Below, one piece after another: positions 47,896-57,700 of a stretch of 64,000 nucleotides of DNA. Source of the stretch: Pseudolactococcus insecticola (lineage in GTDB: Bacteria > Bacillota > Bacilli > Lactobacillales > Streptococcaceae). Positions within the stretch are counted from its first letter, which is position 1; every line of letters begins with the position of its first letter. The notes below the pieces were generated by a model, which did not search any database, was not told where the DNA came from, and worked only from the letters and a program-made list of their open reading frames with translations. The translations under genes and the position numbers were made by a program. The stretch spans positions 124,001 through 188,000 of the forward strand of contig NZ_BLLH01000002.1 of assembly GCF_011170065.1 (NCBI RefSeq), read 5' to 3'.

Positions 47896-50800
47896 TTATT
47901 TTCCTCCAACTTTAACTTCAATCAATGCAGCCTTTTCACTTGCAGGCGTTGACATTGCTTTTTCAAATGTTTCCATTTCAAGTTCTGCGCCGCTCAGGCC
48001 TGTTTCAGCCAAACGATGCTCAATTTCTTTAATTTCGTGGAATTCTGTTGGGTAGACTTTGACAAATTTGTCAACTGCATTATCCCAGTCAGCAAGCAAT
48101 GCCTTTGCTTTTTCAGAATCTGTATATTTCGCGTGATTTTCGACCATTTCTTTCAGGACTTCATCACCACGTGTTTCGCCAACTTTATACAAGTCAACCA
48201 TTTCCATGTTCACTTTATTGGCAAAGTCGCCTTTAGCATCGTAAACATATGCGACACCGCCACTCATACCCGCTGCAAAGTTTTGACCAGTGCTACCAAG
48301 GATAACGGCTAGGCCACCTGTCATATACTCACAACCATGTTCGCCAACACCTTCGACGACGACTTTGGCACCTGAGTTACGTACGCAGAAACGCTCACCC
48401 GCACGGCCACGGAAGTAAGCCTCACCACGAACCGCACCAAAGAGTGAGACGTTGCCGACAATCGGAGATGCTTCAACATTGAAACCAGCATCAACTGGCG
48501 GTTTGACAATGACACGACCACCTGAAAGGGATTTTGCAATATAGTCATTGGCTTCGCCGATTAGCGTGATTTCCATGCCTTGTGTTGCAAATGAGGCAAA
48601 TGATTGACCCGCAATCCCAGTATATTCATATTTCAACAAGCCTGGTTCAAGCGCATAGTTGCCATATCGCTCAGCAATCCACCCCGCCATACGGGCACCT
48701 GCGGTACGTGTGACATTGTTGATAGATTCTTTGATGACAACACCTGTACCGCTGTCAATGGCCGATTTTGCAAAGCCATCAAGTTCTTTCCATTGACGTG
48801 CTTCGACAAATGGATCAACAACTTTACGCTCGATTGGCATTGCTGACACGTTTTGACCAATCATACGGCTAAAGTCAAGCGATTTTGCTTTACCTTTTGC
48901 GATAAACTTAGGTTTCAAAACTTCAGCATGACCAATCATCTCATCAACTGAACGGAATCCAAGTTCAGCCATGATTTCACGCAGTTCTTGTGCCAAATAT
49001 TTCATGGCATTCACGACATGCTCTGGTTTACCTGCAAAATGCGCACGGAGTTCAGGATTTTGCGTGGCAACGCCGACTGGACAAGTGTTAAGTGAGCAAA
49101 CACGCATCATGACACAGCCAATTGCAACAAGCGCAAGTGAGGCAAATGAATATTCTTCAGCACCAAGCAGCGCAGCTACGGCAACGTCGCGTCCTGTCAT
49201 GAGTTTCCCATCAGTTTCGAGGGTCATGCGTTGACGCAAATTGTTTAGGCTGAGTGTTTGATGAGCTTCGGCAAGTCCCATTTCCCATGGCAGACCTGCA
49301 TCACGTGCAGAATTGCGCGGTGATGCCCCAGTACCGCCATCATAACCTGAGATGACAACCTTGTCAGCACCTGCTTTGACACAACCTGTTGCGATTGTCC
49401 CAACACCTGTTGATGACACAAGTTTAACGTTGATTTTCGCATACGGATTGATGGCTTTGAGGTCATAGATCAATTGCGCCAAATCTTCGATAGAGTAAAT
49501 ATCATGGTGTGGTGGAGGTGAAATCAAGGTCACGCCCGGTGTTGAACCACGGATTTCAGCCACCCATGGGAATGCTTTCCCACCTGGTAACTGGCCTCCC
49601 TCACCGGGTTTTGCACCCTGCGCGAGCTTGATTTGTAGTTCTTCAGCGCTCATCAGATATTCCGCATTGACGCCAAAACGGCCTGAGGCGATTTGTTTGA
49701 TTTTTGAGTTGAGGTTGGTTCCATCAGCTTGTTTATGGAAGCGCGCACGGTTTTCGCCACCCTCACCAGAGTTTGATTTTGCACCGATAGAGTTCATAGC
49801 TGCTGCGATTGTTTCATGGGCTTCTTTTGACAATGACCCAAAACTCATGGCACCAACTTTGAAACGTTTGACGATATTATCAACTGGTTCCACTTCTGAC
49901 AAGGTAACAGGCGTGCGTTTGTTGTCAAATTCCCAGATGTGCCGCAGGTTTGACGGTGTTTCGTCAGCTTCTTTATTGATCTCAGCAGAATAGGCTTTGT
50001 AAAGGTCATAGTCCCCTTGACGAATCGCCTTTTGGAAATTGTAGATTGTTTTAGGGTTGAAAATATGGTGTTCACCGTCAGCTTTGAACTGGTATGAACC
50101 GCCTGATGGCAAGGTTTCATGGCTACGTGGACCATAAGCAAAGGCGTAGCGTTCTAAGTATTCTTCTTCGATTTGCTCAAGGCTGAGACCGCCGATACGT
50201 GTGACCGTGCCACGGAAATATTTATCAACGACATTGCTTGAAAGCCCAACCGCTTCAAAAAGTTGTGCCCCTTTATAGCCTGAAATCGTTGAAATTCCCA
50301 TGCGGCTCATGACTTTGATGATGCCCTTTTCAGCTGCTTTTCTAAATGACTCAGCTTTATCAGACAAGTTGTAGTCTTTGAGTGTTTCATAGGCACCATA
50401 CGGGTGGATGGCGCTTGCGCCGTAGCCCACAATGGTTGCAAAATGGTGCACTTCATTGACCTCAGCTGTATCAACAACAATTGAAAACTGGCTACCTTTG
50501 CCTTTTTCAACCATATAGTTATAAAGTCCTGATGTCGCAAGCAAAATTGGCATTGGCATACGGCCTTCAGCCTGGTCGCGGTCACTCAAGATGATGATGC
50601 TCGTACCTTTATCAACGGCTTCTTCAACTTTTTTGAACATATCAACAAGGGCATGTTCCAAGCGGTTTGGCGTATCAACCGTCACATCATACAAGGTTGA
50701 AATGATCTGTGATTGATGTTTTTTATCTTTAACAGAGGCGATTTTTTCAAAATCAGCGGTCGTAAGCACCGGACTGTCAAGTTTGAGTTTGATACAGTTT

Positions 50801-52410
50801 TTGTCATTGTCAACGCGCAAATCACCGTCACGACCGAGATAGACTTCTGTTCCCACGACAATTTTTTCACGAATGGCGTCAATTGGCGGATTGGTTACTT
50901 GGGCGAACTGCTGTTTGAAATAGGTGAACAGGGATTGATTTTTATCTGACAAGACAGCAAGTGGGCTGTCATAACCCATTGAAATCGTTGGTTCTTGACC
51001 ATTTTCAGCCATTGGAACGATAACGGTTCTGATGACTTCTTCAGTATAGCCAAAAAGTTTATGCATGGTCTTGCGGTCAGCTTCAGAAATCTCATCAAAT
51101 TTAGCTTGTTCAGCGATTTCATTGATATGAAGGAGATTTTTAGCCAGCCATTTTTCATATGGGTATTGGGCTGCATAGTATTTTTTGACTTCTTCATTGC
51201 GCAAAATCTTGCCGTTGATCGTGTCAACTAGCATCATGTTACCTGGTCCAAGCACGCCTTTTTCAACGACATTGCTCGGTTCAAAATCAACGACACCAGA
51301 CTCTGACGAGCAGACGATAAAGTTATCCTTGGTGATGCTATAACGGCTAGGGCGCAAACCATTACGGTCAAGACGTGCGCCGACTGTGTCTCCGTCAGTA
51401 AAGACAAGCGCAGCAGGGCCGTCCCATGGCGCCATAAATGATGACGTGTACTCGTAAAAGGCAGTCAGCTCAGGTGAGAGACCAGCCTCATCGCCCCAAG
51501 CTTCAGGGATCATCATCAAGAGCGAATGCGGAATATCACGGCCATTTCGATAGAGGTATTCCATACAGTTTTCAAGTTTCGCTGAATCTGAATTTTCTTC
51601 GTTATAAATCTCGATTTTATGTGACGTCATCCAGTTTTCAGCGCCACGCAAGGTATTGATTTCACCATTATGGGCAAGAAAACGAAACGGCTGTGCACGG
51701 TCCCATGACGGGAATGTATTGGTTGAAAAACGTGAATGTGTCAGTGCGATCGTTGATTTAAAGTCCGGGTCTGATAGATCAGGGAAAAATAAACGGACTT
51801 GGAAAGCATGCAACATGCCTTTGTAAACAATTGTTTTGCTTGATAATGAACAGATAAACATCTCGGATGTTGCAAATGTTTTTTCCAGTTTGCGACGCAG
51901 ACGGAAAAGGCGATCTTCAAAATCACGTCCTGCTTGACTATCAGCAGGTTTTGAGATGATAAATTGCACAAAGGATGGCATGATAGCTTGTGCACCTGGA
52001 CCACAATTATCAAAGTTAAATGGCACGTCACGTGTCAATAAAATTTGGTAGCCATCAGCTTGGATCTCTGCAGAAATCGACTTTGTCAGAGTTGCCTTTT
52101 GAATGGCATCTTTTGGCAAGAAAAATTGGCCAACTGCATAGTCTCCTGCTGTCAGTGTCACGTCAGAAGCAGCGCCAACTTTGACAAAAAAGTCATGCGG
52201 CATGGCAAAAAGGGCACCTGCGCCATCACCAGTATCAGGCTCAGCCCCCGTCCCACCACGGTGGTTCATACGTTCCAAGATAGTCATCGCATGGTCAACC
52301 AACTCGTGCGTAGGAACGCCGTCGATTTGGGCGATAAAGCCCATACCACAGGCGTCAGACTCAAAAGACTGGTCCCAGAGCGTTTGTTGTTTCGCTTGTA
52401 ATTTATCCAT
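47896..52410 (-). CDS. gltB: Glutamate synthase, large subunit
   Basis: 1504 residues. A 20-residue propeptide precedes the amidotransferase nucleophile Cys21 (ACGMGFIA). A central domain and the FMN/Fe-S synthase domain follow (GEGGENRARF, the cluster Cys set in CVMMRVCSLNTCPVGVATQ), with the C-terminal beta-helix (GGRVIVKPP...). It makes two glutamates from glutamine and 2-oxoglutarate. GAGAGG precedes the ATG. In lactococci this gene is often named gltA. Confidence 0.96.
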   Translation of the reverse strand: MDKLQAKQQTLWDQSFESDACGMGFIAQIDGVPTHELVDHAMTILERMNHRGGTGAEPDTGDGAGALFAMPHDFFVKVGAASDVTLTAGDYAVGQFFLPKDAIQKATLTKSISAEIQADGYQILLTRDVPFNFDNCGPGAQAIMPSFVQFIISKPADSQAGRDFEDRLFRLRRKLEKTFATSEMFICSLSSKTIVYKGMLHAFQVRLFFPDLSDPDFKSTIALTHSRFSTNTFPSWDRAQPFRFLAHNGEINTLRGAENWMTSHKIEIYNEENSDSAKLENCMEYLYRNGRDIPHSLLMMIPEAWGDEAGLSPELTAFYEYTSSFMAPWDGPAALVFTDGDTVGARLDRNGLRPSRYSITKDNFIVCSSESGVVDFEPSNVVEKGVLGPGNMMLVDTINGKILRNEEVKKYYAAQYPYEKWLAKNLLHINEIAEQAKFDEISEADRKTMHKLFGYTEEVIRTVIVPMAENGQEPTISMGYDSPLAVLSDKNQSLFTYFKQQFAQVTNPPIDAIREKIVVGTEVYLGRDGDLRVDNDKNCIKLKLDSPVLTTADFEKIASVKDKKHQSQIISTLYDVTVDTPNRLEHALVDMFKKVEEAVDKGTSIIILSDRDQAEGRMPMPILLATSGLYNYMVEKGKGSQFSIVVDTAEVNEVHHFATIVGYGASAIHPYGAYETLKDYNLSDKAESFRKAAEKGIIKVMSRMGISTISGYKGAQLFEAVGLSSNVVDKYFRGTVTRIGGLSLEQIEEEYLERYAFAYGPRSHETLPSGGSYQFKADGEHHIFNPKTIYNFQKAIRQGDYDLYKAYSAEINKEADETPSNLRHIWEFDNKRTPVTLSEVEPVDNIVKRFKVGAMSFGSLSKEAHETIAAAMNSIGAKSNSGEGGENRARFHKQADGTNLNSKIKQIASGRFGVNAEYLMSAEELQIKLAQGAKPGEGGQLPGGKAFPWVAEIRGSTPGVTLISPPPHHDIYSIEDLAQLIYDLKAINPYAKINVKLVSSTGVGTIATGCVKAGADKVVISGYDGGTGASPRNSARDAGLPWEMGLAEAHQTLSLNNLRQRMTLETDGKLMTGRDVAVAALLGAEEYSFASLALVAIGCVMMRVCSLNTCPVGVATQNPELRAHFAGKPEHVVNAMKYLAQELREIMAELGFRSVDEMIGHAEVLKPKFIAKGKAKSLDFSRMIGQNVSAMPIERKVVDPFVEARQWKELDGFAKSAIDSGTGVVIKESINNVTRTAGARMAGWIAERYGNYALEPGLLKYEYTGIAGQSFASFATQGMEITLIGEANDYIAKSLSGGRVIVKPPVDAGFNVEASPIVGNVSLFGAVRGEAYFRGRAGERFCVRNSGAKVVVEGVGEHGCEYMTGGLAVILGSTGQNFAAGMSGGVAYVYDAKGDFANKVNMEMVDLYKVGETRGDEVLKEMVENHAKYTDSEKAKALLADWDNAVDKFVKVYPTEFHEIKEIEHRLAETGLSGAELEMETFEKAMSTPASEKAALIEVKVGGK

Positions 52411-52515
52411 TTGTTCATCCTCTCACAGATAATGTCAAAAACCTTTTACTTTTATTAGGTTATCAGACAAAAGATATAAAGCTATTTTACCAAATTTTGA
52501 CAGGAAAATCAAGTG

Positions 52516-52530
52516 AATTTTCAGAAAATT
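52516..52530. promoter_or_regulatory. Perfect CodY box upstream of gltBD
   Basis: AATTTTCAGAAAATT is an exact match to the CodY consensus AATTTTCWGAAAATT, 106 bp before gltB. CodY would repress glutamate synthesis when branched-chain amino acids or GTP are abundant. The rest of the 213-bp gap is AT-rich with no clear -35/-10. Confidence 0.85.
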
Positions 52531-52572
52531 CATTATCTTTTTCTATTTTGCGGTTACGCCGTCAATTTGACA

Positions 52573-52604
52573 AAAAACAAGCAATCCACATAATTACTTG
52601 TTTT
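52573..52604 (-). terminator. Terminator after the BI-1 family gene
   Basis: AAACAAGTAAT / ATTGCTTGTTTTTTG hairpin on the minus strand. Confidence 0.8.
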
Positions 52605-52623
52605 ATATCAGTTTACTTTTAAG

Positions 52624-53331
52624 TTAGTCTTTTGAGTTTGTAATCCCCATGATTCGCAAGATTGAGATAAACAGGTTGATGAAGTCTAGATAGAGACTGA
52701 GCGCCATACTGACTGCCCAACCGTCTGACACATTGCCACCTGCGCTGTGATACAGGCGCTCGATTTTTTGGTTATCCCAAGCAATCAGACCTGAAAAGAC
52801 GACAACTGAGATGATCGAAATGATGAAGTTCAACCCGTTTGAGCCGACAAATAAATTGACCACACTTGCGATGATGATGCCAATCAAGGCTGCAAACATG
52901 GCTTTTCCCATACCTGATAGGTTACGCTTAGTCGACTTACCATAGGCTGATAGGGCAAAGAACATACCTGCTGTAATGGCAAAGGCAATCGCGATGCTGC
53001 CCAAGTCAAAGTAAGCCAAAGTAAAGGTCAAAGTAAAGCCGTTTAGCGCTGAAAAGCCGATAAATGCAGGCAATGCCATCGGCGAATTTTTAGCCGATAA
53101 CGGCGTCACTGCAACGACTAGTACCATTTCCAAAATCCATAGCACGACAAGTAGCCAAGATTTGCCCGTCAGAATCGCTGAGATGTTGTCCGCAAATAAT
53201 GTCAGTGTCAAAAAGGCAACAACTGCACTGACTGCGATGCCCATACCAACGAGCGCATAGATTCGTGCGAAAAAGTCAGCCAGAGAAAACTTCCCTGTAT
53301 TTTGATTGCTTTCAAAAATTTGATTAGCCAT
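52624..53331 (-). CDS. Bax inhibitor-1/YccA-family membrane protein
   Basis: 235 residues with seven predicted membrane segments. The conserved region WDNQKIERLYH and the C-terminal LSLYLDFINLFISILRI match the BI-1 family, whose bacterial members act as pH-sensitive calcium leak channels or protease modulators. It overlaps the hotdog gene by 8 bp and carries GGAGG in that overlap. Confidence 0.9.
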   Translation of the reverse strand: MANQIFESNQNTGKFSLADFFARIYALVGMGIAVSAVVAFLTLTLFADNISAILTGKSWLLVVLWILEMVLVVAVTPLSAKNSPMALPAFIGFSALNGFTLTFTLAYFDLGSIAIAFAITAGMFFALSAYGKSTKRNLSGMGKAMFAALIGIIIASVVNLFVGSNGLNFIISIISVVVFSGLIAWDNQKIERLYHSAGGNVSDGWAVSMALSLYLDFINLFISILRIMGITNSKD

Positions 53332-53812
53332 TTAAATCCTCCGATGAAGTTGATGTTGTTGGAACATTTTGATCTTTCAGGGGCGGCTGTACAAGGACAA
53401 TAGCATCCGCAATCCGCTCGTCATTTCTGACAATTTCGATGTTGATTGTCACAAAATCTTTATTCGTATCAATCTTGATAATCTCAAAATTGAAACTCAG
53501 CAAATCGTTGCGAAAAATCTTCTCGATCAGATTGAGATTGACATTGACCACGTGGCTACCTGGCCCTGGCAAATGTTTGTTAATAGTTGACGTGATAATG
53601 CCAAAAATCAGTGCTGTAGGCACGACTGGCTTTGTCAGACCAAGTTCCTTAACATAATCATACTGCGAATAAAGTGGATTGTCATCGTTCGTAAGACCGA
53701 GATAGAGCAAAATTTCACGATTTTTGATGGTTTCAGACAAACTAAACGTCTCGCCCTCGACCAATTCGTCAATGGTTTTCCCAATTTTGATGTCTTGATT
53801 TTGCAAATTCAT
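53324..53812 (-). CDS. MaoC-like hotdog-fold protein
   Basis: 162 residues with a hotdog fold of the MaoC/(R)-hydratase kind (NDDNPLYSQYDYVKELGLTKPVVPTALIFGI near the active-site region, where Asp and a following turn are kept). A hydration or thioester reaction is possible, but the usual catalytic His is not clear. Its start overlaps the HD gene stop by one base, and three genes run as one operon. Confidence 0.72.
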   Translation of the reverse strand: MNLQNQDIKIGKTIDELVEGETFSLSETIKNREILLYLGLTNDDNPLYSQYDYVKELGLTKPVVPTALIFGIITSTINKHLPGPGSHVVNVNLNLIEKIFRNDLLSFNFEIIKIDTNKDFVTINIEIVRNDERIADAIVLVQPPLKDQNVPTTSTSSEDLNG

Positions 53813-54327
53813 TAACTTAGTTTTTCTTTCTTCATCTGTTTACTGTGTTTGCGGTGTTTCCACTTCATTTTCATGAGCTCACGCCATTCTTTGATAGCCA
53901 CATAATCGTCGACAAAAGTCACCACAAAACTTTCTTTGTAGCGTGGTGGCGCAATGGTTGCACCCCACATGTGTTTGATGATGATGTCTTTTTCAAGTTT
54001 TGAGATGTGCGTCAGCTTTTTGGCATTCTGATAGGCAATGCGTGGGTGCACATAGGCATGACTTCCCTCGTCAAACTTGGTTTCGCGCCAGTCATAGTAA
54101 AAAAGGTCATGCAAAAGTCCCGCACGCGCCGTCGCTTTTTGATTCCAGCCAAATTTTTTGCTGATTTTATAGGACGTGTAGCTGACATTTAACGAATGCA
54201 GCAGGCGTGTCGAGATGTAGTGATGGGTAATATCGTTTAGTTTTTGGAGCTCTGGCGTATCAAGTAGGCCGCCCACATAAGACATGTACTCAGCGTCATG
54301 GAGCCAAGGAAAATCTTTTTTATTCAT
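53812..54327 (-). CDS. HD-domain protein
   Basis: 171 residues. The HD phosphohydrolase signature is visible: HSLNVSYTSYKI, ARAGLLHDLFYYDW with the HD pair, and a later His in IKHMWG. Such proteins cleave nucleotides or cyclic nucleotides. The ATG at 54327 lies 6 nt after TGG-TATAAT (54334-54342) with no ribosome site, so the operon mRNA is predicted leaderless. Confidence 0.82.
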   Translation of the reverse strand: MNKKDFPWLHDAEYMSYVGGLLDTPELQKLNDITHHYISTRLLHSLNVSYTSYKISKKFGWNQKATARAGLLHDLFYYDWRETKFDEGSHAYVHPRIAYQNAKKLTHISKLEKDIIIKHMWGATIAPPRYKESFVVTFVDDYVAIKEWRELMKMKWKHRKHSKQMKKEKLS

Positions 54328-54342
54328 AACTACATTATACCA

Positions 54343-55278
54343 CTATTTCTTAAAAGCGACTAAATTGTCTCGAAGTGCTTGAAAAATTACTTCATTTTCT
54401 GCTAACGAATAACTATTTGCACCACTTGCCAAGGGATGACCGCCACCTGCGTGCTGCTTAGCAATCTGATTGATCGTAACCACTTTTGAGCGCATTCTGA
54501 CGCGATAATGACCGTCAGGCTGTTCGACAAAAATCGCCCAGCTTTCTATTTCGCGGATTTTTCCCGGTGCTGACACAATGGCTGACGTCTCAGAATCTGT
54601 AATATCATGCGATTTCATAAGGTCTTGTGTGATGACAATCCGTGCTGCACCTTCTGGCGCAATCTCAAGATTCTCATAGACATAGCCTTGTAAACGTGCG
54701 ATTTTCATGTCAAAACTATCTATTTCACGCATGAGCCCTGCACGATCAAAGTCATGCTCAGCTAATTTGGCTGCTGTATAAAGCGTTTTGGCCGTCGTTG
54801 CAGGATAGAGAAAACGACCTGTGTCACCAACAATCCCTGCATAAAGTCGTTTAGCCGCTTCGTCAGAAACCTGCAACTCATTTTCAAAGGCGAAGTTTGC
54901 GATAATCTCTGACGCAGAACTTGCTGTCGTATCAACCAGACGCAAATCTCCGTAGGCATCATCGTTTGGATGGTGGTCGATTTTGATCAGAAAATCACCC
55001 GTTTCATAACGCGCATCATCGATTCGTGGCGTATTTGCCGTATCCGTCACGATGACTAACTTACCAGAAAAATCATGTGCTATGACCTCGTCCATCTTGC
55101 CCATAAATGCTAAACTTGGCTCGTCAAACCCCACCGCCGAAATCTTTTTTTCTGGAAAATTTGTGCGCAAAATATCACGCAAGCCCAGCTGACTCCCTAA
55201 AGCGTCAGGATCTGGATGCTGATGTCTGTGGATGATAACCTCATCATACTGTTTGATTTTTTCTAAAATGTCTTGCAT
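54343..55278 (-). CDS. DHH/DHHA1 phosphoesterase (NrnA/Pde2-like)
   Basis: 311 residues. Motifs HRHQHPDPDALGSQ, VTDTANTPRID, the DHH motif in IKIDHHPNDDAYG, and GGHPLASGA of the DHHA1 domain are intact. Family members degrade pAp, nanoRNA and cyclic-di-AMP intermediates. AAGGAG precedes the ATG. It is directly downstream of the SpxR gene, an arrangement I know from streptococci. Confidence 0.92.
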   Translation of the reverse strand: MQDILEKIKQYDEVIIHRHQHPDPDALGSQLGLRDILRTNFPEKKISAVGFDEPSLAFMGKMDEVIAHDFSGKLVIVTDTANTPRIDDARYETGDFLIKIDHHPNDDAYGDLRLVDTTASSASEIIANFAFENELQVSDEAAKRLYAGIVGDTGRFLYPATTAKTLYTAAKLAEHDFDRAGLMREIDSFDMKIARLQGYVYENLEIAPEGAARIVITQDLMKSHDITDSETSAIVSAPGKIREIESWAIFVEQPDGHYRVRMRSKVVTINQIAKQHAGGGHPLASGANSYSLAENEVIFQALRDNLVAFKK

Positions 55279-55296
55279 GCTTGCTCCTTTTCGCTA

Positions 55297-56580
55297 TTAA
55301 TTAATCTGCACCGTCACCAAAACCTTGCTGATAATCTGATAATCCAGATAAACTTCAAAGTCAATGGTTGCACCAAGTCTCGTCTCACTGATAATCTTTG
55401 GATAAACTTCAAGCTCATCATCAATGGCGACAGCGCCCATGAAATAAATGTTCATGGACTCAATGATAATATTTTTATTTTTGGTCTTTGTCATGACGCG
55501 CCCTGAAATACTGCTGATAATTTCAGCTAGCATCCCATTTGCAATATTGCCGACATTATTCATCATAAAGGGCTCGACCGTAAAAACAAAGTAGGATTGG
55601 ACTTCGCGAATGCTGCGAGCCACATCGTCTGTCAGCGTATGTGAAAACTGACTTTGTTCTGACGACTCCTGCATGCTGCGCAACATGTCAGACTTACTGA
55701 TAATCCCCGCATAAGTACTGTCAGAATTAACCACGGGCATAATGTCATAGCCGTCAAAAATCATCTTCTGACTGGTTGAGGCGACAGTCATCTCAAAGCG
55801 GGCAAGTTTTGGATTGCGGGTCATTACTTTGTCAATAGTCGTGCTATTTTTTTTGCCCGTCACATCCCGCATACTGACTACGCCAACAACAAGCTTGTGT
55901 TGATTGATGACAGCAAATCTGGATTCGTTTGTCTTTTTGACCAAGTCCAGATAATCCTTGACCGTTGAAATCTCAAACAATGTTGGGGCGTGGCTTTGAT
56001 AGACGTCTGCTACCGTTGTGATTTCTTTTTTGATCAGTTCATTTGACAGCGCCCGATTGATGCGGCTCGCCACTGTAAAGGTATCAAAATCCGTCCGCAG
56101 AACTGGAATAGCTTGCTGATTGGCATAGTCTAAAACCGTGTCTTCAACATCAACGCCACCCGTGATTAGCACCGCATTTTTTTCATGCAGGGCAAGTAGT
56201 TGAATGTCTGTCCTGTCACCGACAATCAAAAGTCCTCCTCGCGTCAGATATTTCAGCACGTTTTCCTTTGTCATCGCGGCAATGGCGAACTTGCTAAAAG
56301 CCTGAGTCAGCCCTTCTTCACCCGCCAAAACCTCAGCACTTGCGACTTTAGCAATCTCACCGAAAGTCAGCGTTTCAATCACGCGCTGCTCCGCTGTTGC
56401 AATCCGCGTCGTACCCGAACGGTCATTGATTGAGACAAGACCGCGTGCCTGTGCTTCTTTGATTGCCCGATAAGCTGTGCCATCAGAGACTTTAAGACGG
56501 TTGGCAAGCCCCCGAACACTGACTTTTTTACCAATGTCCAAATCGTCAATATAATCTAGAATTTCTTGATGTTTACTCAT
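55297..56580 (-). CDS. spxR: CBS-hotdog transcription factor SpxR
   Basis: 427 residues in four parts: HTH (about 1-70, KVSVRGLANRLKVSDGTAYRAIKEA), DRTGG domain (about 75-185), two CBS motifs (about 195-305, nucleotide sensing) and a C-terminal hotdog domain (about 315-427). This order is specific for YtoI/SpxR. In pneumococcus SpxR activates the regulator gene spxA1. It overlaps the GNAT gene by 4 bp. Confidence 0.88.
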   Translation of the reverse strand: MSKHQEILDYIDDLDIGKKVSVRGLANRLKVSDGTAYRAIKEAQARGLVSINDRSGTTRIATAEQRVIETLTFGEIAKVASAEVLAGEEGLTQAFSKFAIAAMTKENVLKYLTRGGLLIVGDRTDIQLLALHEKNAVLITGGVDVEDTVLDYANQQAIPVLRTDFDTFTVASRINRALSNELIKKEITTVADVYQSHAPTLFEISTVKDYLDLVKKTNESRFAVINQHKLVVGVVSMRDVTGKKNSTTIDKVMTRNPKLARFEMTVASTSQKMIFDGYDIMPVVNSDSTYAGIISKSDMLRSMQESSEQSQFSHTLTDDVARSIREVQSYFVFTVEPFMMNNVGNIANGMLAEIISSISGRVMTKTKNKNIIIESMNIYFMGAVAIDDELEVYPKIISETRLGATIDFEVYLDYQIISKVLVTVQIN

Positions 56581-57125
56581 TTTTTATGACCTGCAAGTTT
56601 TCTATATCGCTTGAATGTTCTGAGGATTTTCGTGTATTGATTGAACGCTTTGTAGCTTTCGGAAAGGTCGTAGCCGGATTTTTCAGCGACTTTGATTGAC
56701 CCTAGATTTTCAGCATCTGCTACGATATCAAGCTGATACAAGCCAAACTCACCCAGTGCAAACTCACTCAAAGTCCGTACGGCTTCTGTCATCAGCCCCT
56801 CCCCCCAGTAAGATTTATTGAGCACATAGCCAAGCTCACCAGTCCGATTTTTTTCATTGAGCTTAACAAAATCAATCGACCCAATCATCTTGCCACTGGA
56901 TTTGAGGACTATCGCCCATTTTCCCAAAGGCGCCTTCATAAACAACATAGCAATGCTGTGACGCGTTTCAGCTATATCTCGGTGTGCCGGAAAAATGTAG
57001 CGCAGATTTTCAGGATTTCCCGCATAATCAAACATATCCGCAGCGTCTGTCATGCTAAAGGGCCGCAGCAACAAACGATCCGTCTCTATGGTTGCGTAAG
57101 TCGCGAGATTTTCGTATAAATTCAT
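56577..57125 (-). CDS. GNAT-family N-acetyltransferase
   Basis: 182 residues, RimJ/RimL-like: TDRLLLRPFSMTDAADMFDYA at the start, GKMIGSIDF, ELGYVLNKSYWGEGLMTEAV (acetyl-CoA site) and NLGSIKVAEKSGY. The start at 57125 is chosen by family and because TGC-TATAAT (57132-57140) ends 6 nt upstream; the longer reading would start inside the promoter. Acceptor unknown. First gene of GNAT-spxR-DHH. Confidence 0.87.
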   Translation of the reverse strand: MNLYENLATYATIETDRLLLRPFSMTDAADMFDYAGNPENLRYIFPAHRDIAETRHSIAMLFMKAPLGKWAIVLKSSGKMIGSIDFVKLNEKNRTGELGYVLNKSYWGEGLMTEAVRTLSEFALGEFGLYQLDIVADAENLGSIKVAEKSGYDLSESYKAFNQYTKILRTFKRYRKLAGHKK

Positions 57126-57131
57126 AGTTGT

Positions 57132-57200
57132 ATTATAGCACAGTTTCACCCAAAAAGTCCTAAAAATGTTCCTATTCTGCCGCATTTTTTATGGTATGAT
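57132..57200. promoter_or_regulatory. Divergent leaderless promoters of the GNAT and yueI-like genes
   Basis: Minus: TGC-TATAAT (57132-57140), 6 nt to the GNAT ATG. Plus: TGG-TATGAT (57192-57200), 6 nt to the ATG at 57207. Both genes are without ribosome sites. Confidence 0.65.
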
Positions 57201-57206
57201 AGTCTT

Positions 57207-57662
57207 ATGACTAACTTGGATAATCGTATCGAACGCGCCTCTTGTGGCGAATATCGTGTCAACCCCGATGAACAAAAACTGTATCTGAACACTTATCGTG
57301 AGCGAGTGTTGCTTGCCGTCACCTTTTCTGACGCTGAAAATACCTTGCTCAAACCACATTTCGACCAAATTCTTAGCAGTTTTGACGGGCAATATGACAA
57401 GGTTTCTGTTAAAATTTCTGGCAATCTCCCTGATGCGCTCAGTGCTTTCTATCTAAAAACTGCTGACAATCACCAGTTTAGCGGTCAGATCCTGCTAGAT
57501 TCACCATCAGATGTCTTTGGCCTTGTCATTCACACGGATCACGCAGTCAATCTTGAAAAAATCAGCTTGTCAGAACGCTTCCCTGAAATCAGGCTAACAG
57601 ATGCTACTTTAGATGATAACCCTAAAAAGAAAAAAGGGTTTCTTGAAAATTTATTTGACTAA
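57207..57662 (+). CDS. YueI family protein (DUF1694)
   Basis: 151 residues, soluble. The start NLDNRIERASCGEYRVNPDEQ is diagnostic of the YueI family, conserved across Firmicutes with no established function. The Lys-rich stretch near the C-terminus (NPKKKKGFLENLFD) is typical. TGG-TATGAT ends 6 nt before the ATG, a leaderless configuration. Confidence 0.9.
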   Translation: MTNLDNRIERASCGEYRVNPDEQKLYLNTYRERVLLAVTFSDAENTLLKPHFDQILSSFDGQYDKVSVKISGNLPDALSAFYLKTADNHQFSGQILLDSPSDVFGLVIHTDHAVNLEKISLSERFPEIRLTDATLDDNPKKKKGFLENLFD

Positions 57663-57694
57663 AAAATCCGACATCAGCTGATGTTGGATTTTTT
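57661..57694. terminator. Bidirectional terminator between yueI-like and ogt
   Basis: AAAAAATCC-ACATCAGCTGATGT-GGATTTTTT hairpin, symmetric A and T tracts. Confidence 0.9.
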
Positions 57695-57700
57695 CATTTA

